Source of the DNA: Sphingobacterium phlebotomi
GTDB taxonomy: Bacteria > Bacteroidota > Bacteroidia > Sphingobacteriales > Sphingobacteriaceae
DNA length: 64,000 nucleotides
NCBI RefSeq assembly: GCF_008180195.1
Contig: NZ_VTAV01000002.1
Span: 473,528 to 537,527, forward strand
Direction: 5' to 3'
Part shown: piece after piece, positions 1 through 7,620 of the stretch
Numbering within the stretch: the stretch's first letter is position 1
Layout of the letters: each line of letters starts with the position of its first letter
Notes under the pieces: model-generated
What the model saw: the letters and a program-made list of their open reading frames with translations, nothing else
Told to the model about the DNA's origin: nothing
Database searches by the model: none
Program-made: the position numbers and the translations under genes

Positions 1-800
1 GGCAGTATGGCCAACGCTTTGTTGTAGCTGTCTAACGCCATGGGATAACGTTTTTGGCGCCTATATACATCGGCCAGATTATTGAGTGCTTTGATTTGCA
101 TCTGTATATCACCATGCGAACGACCGATAGTTAGGTATTGTTTGCCATATTTCTCGGCATCAGTAAGGTTTCCGGATAGGGTTTCGGCAACCATGACATT
201 GATCAGGCTGTTGCCTGCCGCTATTGTATCTTTGAGTTGCAAGGCAATTTCTAACGATTGCAGCGCATATCTGCGTCCCTTTTCTATATCGTTTAGATCG
301 AGAAACAACGAACTTAGGTTGTTTAGATATTTCCGTCGGTCGGATAGGTCTTTAGCTACTGGCTGGCTGATTTTCGATGAAATAGCAATGGCGAGCATCA
401 GATTTTGGGCAGCATATTTTAGTTTGCCCTGTGCTTGATATTGTAAAGCAATGGTGTTGTATGCTGCTGCTGCTCTAGGATTGTTATGCTGCCGTAAGCT
501 AATCTGTAGTGCTTTTTCAGCATAGTGCAATGCCTCACTATAACGCAGCTGACCGTATAGAAAAACGCTGTAATTACCCACGACATGTAGTTTGCCATTT
601 TCAAAATTCATTTTGTCGGCCAGTGCATCCGCTTGTTTAAAATAATAATCCGACGAATCCGGTGAACCATTTCGATGCTGTTCCAAGGCTAATTCTACTA
701 GCCTAAAAACGCGTGTGGTATCCCGTATCACCAAGGATGATGCAGGAACCAATAGGGGTAAGAGAAACCATAAAAACAAAACAATACAAAAGTTGCGCAT
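1..800 (-). CDS. TPR-repeat protein, C-terminus beyond window edge
   Basis: The reading frame is open from an ATG at 800 down to base 1 without a stop, so only about 266 N-terminal residues are seen. It begins with a signal peptide or membrane anchor (MRNFCIVLFLWFLLPLLVPA), then helical repeats of TPR type, for example around YSEALHYAEKALQISL and AAYNTIALQYQAQGKLKYAA. In Bacteroidota this layout often precedes a coiled coil and a LytS-type histidine kinase or a LuxR/HTH domain; the missing part decides which. A stand-alone LytTR gene starts divergently 223 bp away, which would fit a sensor/regulator pair, but that is inference. Confidence 0.8.
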   Translation of the reverse strand, partial: MRNFCIVLFLWFLLPLLVPASSLVIRDTTRVFRLVELALEQHRNGSPDSSDYYFKQADALADKMNFENGKLHVVGNYSVFLYGQLRYSEALHYAEKALQISLRQHNNPRAAAAYNTIALQYQAQGKLKYAAQNLMLAIAISSKISQPVAKDLSDRRKYLNNLSSLFLDLNDIEKGRRYALQSLEIALQLKDTIAAGNSLINVMVAETLSGNLTDAEKYGKQYLTIGRSHGDIQMQIKALNNLADVYRRQKRYPMALDSYNKALAIL

Positions 801-1023
801 AGCTGTTTTTTAGATGAAATTCGGGAACGATTCGGATATTTTTCATTGTAAACCGATGAACGGTATTATTTTTCGTTAGAATGCATATAGCGACGATGAA
901 ATTTCGTATTCATAAGGTTTAAGTCTCTTCCGTAATACTACTGGGTTTATGGAAATACCGGGTTCTCCTGTTTTCTTCTGGCAAAGATCAGGCTAATTTT
1001 GTCGAAGTCAAGCTAATAAATTT

Positions 1024-1368
1024 ATGACAACACAAATGGCAAACTATCCTCATGCTTTGTTTATTGCGAAAGGGAACGGATATGTCAAGATGTATACAAC
1101 CGATATTCTCTACGTCAAAGCGGCAGGTGATTACTGTGTGTTGTTCACCAATACGGGCGAACACCTCAGTTCCTTAGGCATTGGGCAGATTGCAACCTGT
1201 TTTGATCCTGCCAAGTTCATCCGCATACATCGTTCGTTTATAGTCAATCTATATTTTGTACAAGGTTTTTATCGAAAAGCCGGACGAACATGTGTGTTGC
1301 TGGAGAACGGTTACAAAATAAATGTTAGTCGACAATATTTTGAAATACTAAAACAATTGATAATTTAA
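1024..1368 (+). CDS. Stand-alone LytTR-type DNA-binding regulator
   Basis: A 114-residue protein consisting almost entirely of a LytTR domain: an N-terminal beta-strand region (GYVKMYTTDILYVKAAGDYC), then the hallmark FIRIHRSFIVNL near residues 62-73 and the terminal strand-helix KINVSRQYFEILKQL. There is no receiver domain, so it is not a classic two-component response regulator. The start could also be the in-frame ATG at 1039. It is divergent from the TPR gene and is followed after 14 bp by a small lipoprotein gene, probably co-transcribed. LytTR proteins bind direct repeats in promoters; the target here is unknown. A decayed homologue lies at 2756-2980. Confidence 0.85.
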   Translation: MTTQMANYPHALFIAKGNGYVKMYTTDILYVKAAGDYCVLFTNTGEHLSSLGIGQIATCFDPAKFIRIHRSFIVNLYFVQGFYRKAGRTCVLLENGYKINVSRQYFEILKQLII

Positions 1369-1382
1369 AAAAACAAGAGAAA

Positions 1383-2033
1383 TTGGAACACATCAACAAA
1401 TTCTTTTTAGGGCTGTTCGCAGCAATTTTATTCGTGGCTTGTAAAGACAGCGATAAGGAACCGGTTTTGCCGACAGAGCAAACTTTTCCATTTATGAAAG
1501 TGGGCAATCAATGGAATTACGTGCTGAAGACGGACGAAGGTGAAACGGAAATAAGTTACAAAATTGCCGACAAAACGAAGGAGAATTATTACAAGGTGAT
1601 GCTCGATTTTGTCGATTCGGGTTTGCCAGCGATGGAGCACTACTGGTTTGCCGATGCAACAATGTTTACGATGGTGACAGACTGGCCGGACAGCCCGGCT
1701 AAATTGACGATGCTTACCAAAGGTTGTAAAGTAGGCGATCATTGGGATTATTTTGTGCCGGCATCTTTAGACCCCGAAGATGATGAACTATCGGGCAATA
1801 TACGCTACAAAATTCTGGAAGCGAACGTTAGCATGAAAATAGCAGGTACCACATATACTGATGTCTATACCGTGCATCATACGGCTTCTTCGCATCCGGG
1901 ATATTATACCAATTTTTTCATCAGCCTGTTGGCGGGTATGCTGAAAGCCGACGCGGTTGGCTATACGCGCGATGAAAATAATGAACTGGTGTATTTTCCC
2001 GTAGATTGGATTTTGAAATCAAAGAACTTCTAA
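1383..2033 (+). CDS. Putative lipoprotein of unknown function
   Basis: The frame gives 216 residues from a TTG start at 1383. That start is preferred because it supplies a lipoprotein signal peptide with lipobox LFVAC ending at about Cys20; the next ATG (1495) would remove it. The mature part (FPFMKVGNQWNYVLKTDEG and onward) looks like an all-beta domain rich in Trp and Tyr, as in many Bacteroidota surface lipoproteins, but I do not recognise a named family. It lies 14 bp behind the LytTR gene, suggesting a two-gene unit. Confidence 0.65.
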   Translation: MEHINKFFLGLFAAILFVACKDSDKEPVLPTEQTFPFMKVGNQWNYVLKTDEGETEISYKIADKTKENYYKVMLDFVDSGLPAMEHYWFADATMFTMVTDWPDSPAKLTMLTKGCKVGDHWDYFVPASLDPEDDELSGNIRYKILEANVSMKIAGTTYTDVYTVHHTASSHPGYYTNFFISLLAGMLKADAVGYTRDENNELVYFPVDWILKSKNF

Positions 2034-2280
2034 CCATCCTATAACGTTTGGCATTATTTAACCTTAATTTCGGGTGTTTGTCGCCTTATATTGACGTTCA
2101 TCGATTTTCTGATGTTACAATTGACCAAACGACTACTTTTGCTTTTGTTTAGTTTAGTTGATACGGAAAGAACTTACCTGCTTGTAGGGAGTAGGTAGGG
2201 GCTTTCTTTTATAGATGAAACGAACACGATATACATTTTTGATAAAAAATGAGCATATGAAGAACATACAAATTATTCCA

Positions 2281-2766
2281 ATGAAAAATAACACTACAAA
2301 AACCGTATTTGCAGGAGCCGTTGCCTTGGCGCTATTATTTTCCGGTGCGTGTCAGGCGCCTGCCAGTACGTTGAAACAATCGGAATCGTTTACCGACAAA
2401 AATTGGCAGATGAAAGGACTGACTATTGCTCCCGAGATAGACTGGAATCTTGATGGGATTCCGGATACGGATATATTTCCGCTACTGGATGCCTGCGAAC
2501 AGGACGATGGTTTCCTTTTTCAGCGCGATAACCAGTTTATTCGTGTGTTTGGTGACGAATTATGCGATGAAGAGTCTTCTGATGAAGGCGGAAGATGGAG
2601 CTATAGCGATACCGATCGGAAATTGACTATCATCGAGGGCGAAGACGATATACAAGAGTTTAAGGTTCTCGAATCATCGGCAAATAGGTTGATATTGCTC
2701 TATCGCTTTCAATCCACCGATGAACAATGGCACGATATGACGGCGGTATATACGCTTAGACCATAA
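2281..2766 (+). CDS. Small lipocalin-like lipoprotein
   Basis: The ATG at 2281 gives 161 residues with a clean lipoprotein signal (KTVFAGAVALALLFSGAC). The frame is open back to 2215, and 2257 is another possible start. The mature protein (WQMKGLTIAPEIDWNLDGI, then DDGFLFQRDNQFIRVFGDE, GGRWSYSDTDRKLTI and a final TAVYTLRP strand) matches the general pattern of lipocalin-like Bacteroidota lipoproteins, in which a small beta-barrel reports a difference between a reference state and an altered state; the function is unknown. Its stop overlaps by 11 bp the convergent LytTR remnant. Family assignment is by pattern only. Confidence 0.6.
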   Translation: MKNNTTKTVFAGAVALALLFSGACQAPASTLKQSESFTDKNWQMKGLTIAPEIDWNLDGIPDTDIFPLLDACEQDDGFLFQRDNQFIRVFGDELCDEESSDEGGRWSYSDTDRKLTIIEGEDDIQEFKVLESSANRLILLYRFQSTDEQWHDMTAVYTLRP

Positions 2767-2980
2767 GCTTTTTGATCAGTGGCAAGAAACTTCTGCCCAC
2801 ATTAAACTCAGGACCATTGTTCATGACTATAAAAGTCTTACCGATATCACGATATACCTCGCATACATGATGCAAATGTGCAATTGTTGAACGGTGAATA
2901 CGAATGAACTTTTGCGGATTGAACTTCTCTGCCATAACTTTGATACCCAATGAGCTGAGGAATTTTAGTGTAAAGCTATT
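2756..2980 (-). pseudogene. Remnant of a LytTR regulator (C-terminal half)
   Basis: Reading from 2980 the frame resembles the second half of the intact LytTR protein at 1024-1368: FLSSLGIKVMAEKFNPQKF against HLSSLGIGQIATCFDPAKF, then FIRIHRS, and ending FNVGRSFLPLIKKL against INVSRQYFEILKQL. The homology begins directly after an in-frame TAA (2981-2983) and no start codon precedes the homologous part; the only ATGs (2950, 2935) fall inside the domain and would give a half-domain. A TAnnTTTG-like box (complement of 3024-3031) survives upstream. Most likely a decayed paralogue; a functional truncated regulator is less likely. Confidence 0.65.
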
Positions 2981-3086
2981 TTAGGACAAGACAGGTAAAT
3001 ATAAATGGTAGCTTTCAATATAGCAAAGTTATAAAAGCAACAGGAGAGTAGAAGTGCTTCGGTATATGATACTCATTTTCTTTCGC

Positions 3087-3094
3087 TATCTTTG
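3087..3094 (+). promoter_or_regulatory. -7 box TATCTTTG of miaE
   Basis: Perfect match to the Bacteroidota TAnnTTTG element, 50 bp before the miaE start; no clear -33 TTG is visible. Confidence 0.6.
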
Positions 3095-3144
3095 AGCATT
3101 AATTTGCGGAGGACATACAGTCTAAAGCATATAGCTCTTAAAAC

Positions 3145-3726
3145 ATGTTAGGTTTAAAATTATTGACAGACCCCCGTTGGGCAAACATCGCAGAATCTAA
3201 TTTGGACGAAATTCTGACCGATCATGCTTGGTGTGAGCAAAAGGCGGCCTCCAATGCCATTACGCTGATCACACAAAACCCGGAATACGAAGACCTCGTT
3301 CACGAGCTGACCGCTATTGCTATCGAAGAAATGCAGCATTTCCAGATGGTAATTGATATTATTAAAGCTCGTGGGTATGCGTTAGGAAGGGAGAGGAAAG
3401 ATGACTATGTTGGGCAGTTGATGAAATTTTCCAAGAAAGATGGTTCCCGTAATCAAGCTTTTATCGACCGCTTACTATTTGCAGCAATGATCGAAGCCCG
3501 TAGTTGTGAACGTTTTCGCGTCCTTTCTAAAAATATTGATGATCAAGAATTAGCAAAATTCTACCACGATTTGATGGTCTCCGAAGCCAATCACTATACC
3601 ACTTTTCTAAATTTCGCACGTAAATATACGACAGATATCGATGTAGATAAAAGATGGCAAGAATGGCTGGACTTTGAAGGGGAACTTATACAAAGTTACG
3701 GGAAAAAGGAATATATTCACGGTTAA
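3145..3726 (+). CDS. miaE: tRNA-(ms2io6A)-hydroxylase MiaE
   Basis: A 193-residue diiron monooxygenase of the ferritin-like fold. MiaE hydroxylates the isopentenyl group of ms2i6A37 in tRNAs reading U-starting codons. The metal ligands are visible as carboxylate/histidine motifs: Glu31 in AWCEQKA, Glu62 with His65 in EEMQHF, Glu117 in MIEARSCERF, and Glu147 with His150 in EANHYTTF. Length is normal for the family. It has its own -7 box at 3087 and is followed by a flavoenzyme with a separate promoter. Assignment is firm. Confidence 0.93.
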   Translation: MLGLKLLTDPRWANIAESNLDEILTDHAWCEQKAASNAITLITQNPEYEDLVHELTAIAIEEMQHFQMVIDIIKARGYALGRERKDDYVGQLMKFSKKDGSRNQAFIDRLLFAAMIEARSCERFRVLSKNIDDQELAKFYHDLMVSEANHYTTFLNFARKYTTDIDVDKRWQEWLDFEGELIQSYGKKEYIHG

Positions 3727-3769
3727 CGTTTTCTTGATATACATCAATGCCCGTTAGTAAAAACATCCC

Positions 3770-3777
3770 TATTTTTG
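3770..3777 (+). promoter_or_regulatory. -7 box TATTTTTG of the luciferase-like gene
   Basis: TAnnTTTG element 19 bp before the ATG at 3797. Confidence 0.5.
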
Positions 3778-3796
3778 TTTAGAAAGGAAAAAAGCT

Positions 3797-4831
3797 ATGA
3801 TCGAATTAGGAATAGGTATGTTTGGGGATGTACATATAGATCCCAAAACAGGTAAAATGCAATCTGCAGCGCAACGCACGCAGGAGATTATCGAAGAAAT
3901 CAAACTGATGGACGAAGTAGGCGTGGATTTTTTTGGAATGGGTGAGCATCATCGTATAGATTATGCCGTTTCTTCTCCGGAAATTATATTGGCGGCAGCC
4001 GCTACAGTAACTAAGAACATCAAATTAGGTAGTGCTGTTTCCGTTATCAGTTCGGCAGATCCCGTTAAATTGTTTCAAGATTTTTCGACGGTAGATTTGT
4101 TATCGAACGGGCGGGCAGAGATTATGGCCGGTCGGGGATCCTTTATAGAGTCCTTTCCGCTATTCGGTTATGACTTGAAGGACTATGCCGAACTTTTTGA
4201 AGAAAAATTAGCGTTGCTGTTGCGACTTAATAAGCAGGATACGGTTACGTGGTCGGGCAAGTTTCGGAAACCTTTGATAAATCAGGAAATATTTCCACGG
4301 CCTGTTCATGGTTCTTTGCCGATTTGGGTAGCTGTTGGTGGTACCACTTCTTCGGTAATCCGCGCAGGAAAACTAGGACTTCCAGTTATGTTTGCGATTA
4401 TAGGTGGGGCGATCGAAAACTTTAAACCTCTGTTTGAGATGTATCAACAAGCTTGGGAGGATAATGGACATCCCATGGACAATTTTCAGGTAGGCGTTCA
4501 CATGCATGCATTTTTTGGGGAAAATGGACAGGAAGTGGCGGACCAATATTATCCTCTTTATGCTGCCCAGATGAATAGAATTGGTGCATCGAGAGGTTGG
4601 CCTCCTTATCAACGTTCACAATACGATTTTGGACGTTCTATTCATGGACACTTGGTAGTAGGGGATGTGAACCAATCGGTAGAAAATATATTGCATGTTA
4701 TAGAGATGTTTGGCTTGACCCGTTTCTCCGCGCACATGGATGTGGGCAGTCCAAATCATAACGAAATGATGAAAGCAATTGAATTGTACGGTACGCAAAT
4801 CATTCCAAAAGTGAAGGAAGCGTTGAAATAA
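3797..4831 (+). CDS. LLM-class (luciferase-like) flavin-dependent oxidoreductase
   Basis: A 344-residue TIM-barrel flavoenzyme of the bacterial luciferase superfamily. The N-terminus carries the FGMGEHHRIDYAVSSPEI segment typical of LLM monooxygenases, followed by IKLGSAVSVISSADPVKLFQ and NGRAEIMAGRGSF. Such enzymes use FMNH2 and oxygen or transfer hydride to F420/FMN; the substrate cannot be told from sequence. It stands alone between miaE and rlmN, with a -7 box at 3770. Confidence 0.85.
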   Translation: MIELGIGMFGDVHIDPKTGKMQSAAQRTQEIIEEIKLMDEVGVDFFGMGEHHRIDYAVSSPEIILAAAATVTKNIKLGSAVSVISSADPVKLFQDFSTVDLLSNGRAEIMAGRGSFIESFPLFGYDLKDYAELFEEKLALLLRLNKQDTVTWSGKFRKPLINQEIFPRPVHGSLPIWVAVGGTTSSVIRAGKLGLPVMFAIIGGAIENFKPLFEMYQQAWEDNGHPMDNFQVGVHMHAFFGENGQEVADQYYPLYAAQMNRIGASRGWPPYQRSQYDFGRSIHGHLVVGDVNQSVENILHVIEMFGLTRFSAHMDVGSPNHNEMMKAIELYGTQIIPKVKEALK

Positions 4832-4838
4832 AATTCCC

Positions 4839-4846
4839 TATCTTTG
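4839..4846 (+). promoter_or_regulatory. -7 box TATCTTTG abutting the rlmN start
   Basis: The box ends 4 nt before the GTG at 4851, so the transcript should begin at or almost at the start codon (leaderless). Confidence 0.55.
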
Positions 4847-4850
4847 CACG

Positions 4851-5921
4851 GTGGTACAGCAGAGTAAATTAATTGATATCAGAAGTTTAAGTTTATCAGA
4901 AATAAAAGATAAGCTAACGGCAATGGGTGAGCAGGGGTTCCGGGCAAAGCAGGTATATGAGTGGCTATGGTCGAAATCATGTACGGATTTCGACCAGATG
5001 ACGAATCTAAGTAAAACGTTACGTGAAGCGCTGAAAAATAACTTCGAGATACGTGCTGTTAAGGTTCGAGAATCACAAGTAAGTTCGGACAAGACCATTA
5101 AAAGCAGCTTTACCTTATATGACGGAAATGTAATAGAGGGTGTTCTCATTCCGACCCCAGATCGGATGACAGCATGTGTAAGTTCGCAGGTTGGATGCAG
5201 CTTGACCTGTAAGTTCTGCGCTACGGGCTATATGGAACGAAAACGTAACTTACAAGCCGATGAAATATACGATCAGGTCGTGTTAATTGCCAAACAGGCC
5301 GAAGAAAAGTACAGTCAACCGTTGACCAATATCGTCTACATGGGGATGGGCGAACCTTTGCTGAACTATGGTAGTATGATGAAATCAGTAGAGCGTATTA
5401 CTTCTCCCGACGGATTGAATATGGCGGCAAAGCGTATCACCGTATCCACCGCCGGGATTGCGAAGATGATTAAGAAATTGGGAGACGATGAGGTTCGTTT
5501 TAATTTAGCTTTATCATTACATGCGGCGAATGATGAAAAGCGAAACCAAATCATGCCGATTAATGAGCAGAACTCTTTGGAAGCGTTGTCGGACGCATTA
5601 AAATATTACTATACAAAAACCGGCAATCCCGTAACATTTGAATACATTGTGTTCCATCATTTCAATGATGAATTGCAGGATGCAAAAGAGCTTGCCAGAT
5701 TTTGTAAGCATGTACCTTGTAAAGTGAATATCATTGAGTATAACCCTATCGCATTAGCTGATTTCGTGAATGCGGACGCAGATAAAATCGATCAGTTTGC
5801 GGAATACCTGCGTAACCAGCATATTGTGACCAACGTCCGTCGGAGCCGGGGGAAAGATATCGATGCCGCCTGCGGTCAGCTTGCTATTAAAGAAGAAGAA
5901 AGCAAATTGGCGGAGAGCTAA
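4851..5921 (+). CDS. rlmN: Dual-specificity RNA methyltransferase RlmN
   Basis: A 356-residue radical-SAM enzyme that methylates C2 of A2503 in 23S rRNA and A37 in some tRNAs. The 4Fe-4S motif is Cys116, Cys120, Cys123 (CSLTCKFCATG); the methyl-carrier cysteine is Cys341 in IDAACGQL, and Cys109 in MTACVSS fits the partner cysteine. The start is GTG: the family motif DIRSLSLSEIKDKL lies 9 residues in, so a later start would cut it. A -7 box ends 4 nt upstream. ComF follows after 37 bp and may be co-transcribed. Confidence 0.95.
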   Translation: MVQQSKLIDIRSLSLSEIKDKLTAMGEQGFRAKQVYEWLWSKSCTDFDQMTNLSKTLREALKNNFEIRAVKVRESQVSSDKTIKSSFTLYDGNVIEGVLIPTPDRMTACVSSQVGCSLTCKFCATGYMERKRNLQADEIYDQVVLIAKQAEEKYSQPLTNIVYMGMGEPLLNYGSMMKSVERITSPDGLNMAAKRITVSTAGIAKMIKKLGDDEVRFNLALSLHAANDEKRNQIMPINEQNSLEALSDALKYYYTKTGNPVTFEYIVFHHFNDELQDAKELARFCKHVPCKVNIIEYNPIALADFVNADADKIDQFAEYLRNQHIVTNVRRSRGKDIDAACGQLAIKEEESKLAES

Positions 5922-5958
5922 AAAAACGGTAGATTTGTATACACCAATTGTAAACAGT

Positions 5959-6651
5959 ATGCAAGTCAAGTCTTATTGGGAAAGTTTTGTATCCATCTTA
6001 TTCCCGCCATTATGCGTTTCCTGCGAAAATGTTCTTTTGCATCAGGAGGAGTTTATTTGTACGACTTGTCGATACCATTTACCTACAAATGACCATTATC
6101 ATTTTAAACAGAACGAAGTAACCCAACGTCTATTGGGTAAAGCCCCTATTTATACAGGGGCGGCTTATCTTTCATTTTCTAAATCTTCCTTAGTACAGGC
6201 CATAATCCATAAATTAAAGTATCGTAAGGATCTTCGTATTGGAAAGTATCTTGGGAAATGTTTTGGCAAGCAATTGCTTGCTTCTACATTCTATTCAGAT
6301 ATTGATGTGGTGGTTCCACTGCCACTTCATCGAAAGAAAAAGCGGATTCGAGGATATAATCAGAGTGAATATATTGCACAAGGAATCGCTGACGTGATGT
6401 CGTTGCCTTTAAACCAAGTGGATTTCGTACGGATAATAAATACAGAAACACAAACGAAAAAAAGTCGTGTGGAACGCCATGACAATGTCGAAGATGCCTT
6501 TTTCTGTATTAAACCTTCGGTCTTTGAAAGTAAGCATATATTATTGGTCGACGATGTTTTCACAACCGGAGCCACTATTGCTTCCGCAGCGCGAGCGCTC
6601 GCTGAACAGTGTCATTGCAAAGTTTCCATCGCCGTATTGGCGATAGCGTAG
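5959..6651 (+). CDS. ComF-family phosphoribosyltransferase-like protein
   Basis: I take the ATG at 5959 (230 residues); the frame is open back into rlmN, but the extra residues do not resemble the family. A zinc-binding knuckle Cys19/Cys22 and Cys34/Cys37 opens the protein (PPLCVSCENV ... FICTTCRYHL), and a type I PRTase PRPP loop closes it (ILLVDDVFTTGATI, about 194-207). DVVVPLPLHRKKKRIRGYNQS is characteristic of ComF. ComF is needed for DNA uptake in competent bacteria, but in Bacteroidota its role is not established. It ends 7 bp from the convergent VanZ-like gene. Confidence 0.88.
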   Translation: MQVKSYWESFVSILFPPLCVSCENVLLHQEEFICTTCRYHLPTNDHYHFKQNEVTQRLLGKAPIYTGAAYLSFSKSSLVQAIIHKLKYRKDLRIGKYLGKCFGKQLLASTFYSDIDVVVPLPLHRKKKRIRGYNQSEYIAQGIADVMSLPLNQVDFVRIINTETQTKKSRVERHDNVEDAFFCIKPSVFESKHILLVDDVFTTGATIASAARALAEQCHCKVSIAVLAIA

Positions 6652-6658
6652 GAGAATA

Positions 6659-7078
6659 TCAAAAGACCTGTCTCCGATAGAACAAGATATAGCTAAAAAG
6701 TGCCATGCCTATCCCAACGTAATCAGCAAAAATATCCCACCAGTCCGCTTGACGTCCAGTGGATAGATAATATTGAATAGCTTCTGTGCCGAAAGCAAAA
6801 ATACTGGCAACGAAGAACGAGATAAAGACTGCTTTCATTTTGGATGGATTGCCAGCGGATTGTGACATAGAGCCCCATAATAGCAATGCCGTAAAAACAA
6901 AGAAGAAGCCGCAATGTGCCATCTTGTCAAACCCTTCAAAAAATCCGACCCCGGGGATATCGTCTGAAGGTAAGCCCATTAGTAATAGCATCAAAATGCC
7001 CCAAACGATGGCCCAAATGTAGTTCAAGAGGTTTTTCAACATGGAGGATAAAAGTCGTATAAATTGAGGAGCTTTCAA
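6659..7078 (-). CDS. VanZ-like family membrane protein
   Basis: A 139-residue protein (127 if it starts at the ATG at 7042) with about four predicted membrane helices. The pattern GFDKMAHCGFFFVFTALLLWG near the middle, with the DK..H motif, and the later GTEAIQYYLSTGRQADWWDIFADYVGIGMA are typical of VanZ-like proteins. VanZ gives low-level teicoplanin resistance in enterococci; the widespread short homologues in Bacteroidota have no known function. Confidence 0.82.
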   Translation of the reverse strand: MKAPQFIRLLSSMLKNLLNYIWAIVWGILMLLLMGLPSDDIPGVGFFEGFDKMAHCGFFFVFTALLLWGSMSQSAGNPSKMKAVFISFFVASIFAFGTEAIQYYLSTGRQADWWDIFADYVGIGMALFSYILFYRRQVF

Positions 7079-7197
7079 AGCAATTTTATATTAAAAAAAG
7101 GTTATGGACAAGTATAGATAGTGAATAAGTGATCTGCTGAAATATAAAATAAAAAATTAATTTACTGAAAATCAGTTGTTTGTATTGTGGTTTCGTG

Positions 7198-7234
7198 TTT
7201 TTATAGTACTATGTATTGCATAGTACTATAAAAA
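7198..7234 (+). promoter_or_regulatory. Perfect palindrome, probable PadR operator
   Basis: Two perfect 16-bp arms (TTTTTATAGTACTATG and its complement at 7219-7234) flank a 5-bp spacer TATTG. The spacer supplies the TTG of a -33 element (7216-7218), 21 bp before the -7 box at 7240. A repressor bound here would cover the -33 region, so autoregulation by the PadR protein encoded immediately downstream is the natural reading. Confidence 0.75.
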
Positions 7235-7239
7235 ACCTA

Positions 7240-7247
7240 TATCTTTG
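7240..7247 (+). promoter_or_regulatory. -7 box TATCTTTG of the padR operon
   Basis: The box ends 7 nt before the ATG at 7255; with TTG at 7216-7218 it forms a complete Bacteroidota promoter with 21-bp spacing. The leader would be nearly absent. Confidence 0.7.
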
Positions 7248-7254
7248 TGTTGTT

Positions 7255-7590
7255 ATGATAGCAGAAAATACACAGACCCAAATGCGGAAGGGGATACTCG
7301 AATATTGTATCCTTTCTATTATTTCCCGAGGGGAGATTTATGCTTCAGATATTATTGGAGAGTTAAAAAAAGCCCAATTACTGGTGGTAGAAGGGACGTT
7401 ATATCCGTTGCTAACGCGTTTGAAAAACAATGGGTTGTTGAGTTATACATGGAAAGAATCAAGCTCTGGGCCTCCTCGTAAATATTATCAAATTACTGAT
7501 GAAGGACGCGCTGTGCTATCTCGGCTAGACGTAACATGGAAAGAACTTGTTTTTGCGGTGGAAACATCTCTACAAGGACGAAACGACTAA
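7255..7590 (+). CDS. PadR-family transcriptional regulator
   Basis: A 111-residue winged-helix protein. I choose the ATG at 7255 rather than the open frame from 7216, because the earlier start would lie inside the operator/promoter. MRKGILEYCILSIISRGEIYASDIIGELKK forms the first helices, and VVEGTLYPLLTRLKNNGLLSYTWKESSSGPPRKYYQIT is the classic PadR recognition helix and wing. It heads an operon with a PspC-domain protein and a beta-barrel protein, a PadR-PspC pairing common in Bacteroidota, so it probably represses this envelope-related operon. Confidence 0.9.
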   Translation: MIAENTQTQMRKGILEYCILSIISRGEIYASDIIGELKKAQLLVVEGTLYPLLTRLKNNGLLSYTWKESSSGPPRKYYQITDEGRAVLSRLDVTWKELVFAVETSLQGRND

Positions 7591-7620
7591 TAACACGCAT
7601 CTACATATATTAACAAGGTC

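Noticed and set aside
82..438. 118-residue plus-strand frame at the window start
   Set aside because: Antisense to the TPR gene, whose minus-strand frame is open and shows clear repeats.
2101..2214. Hairpin-like CTTACCTGCT / AGTAGGTAGG before the lipocalin-like gene
   Set aside because: It relies on several G-U pairs, and without a T run or known family it cannot be called a terminator or riboswitch.
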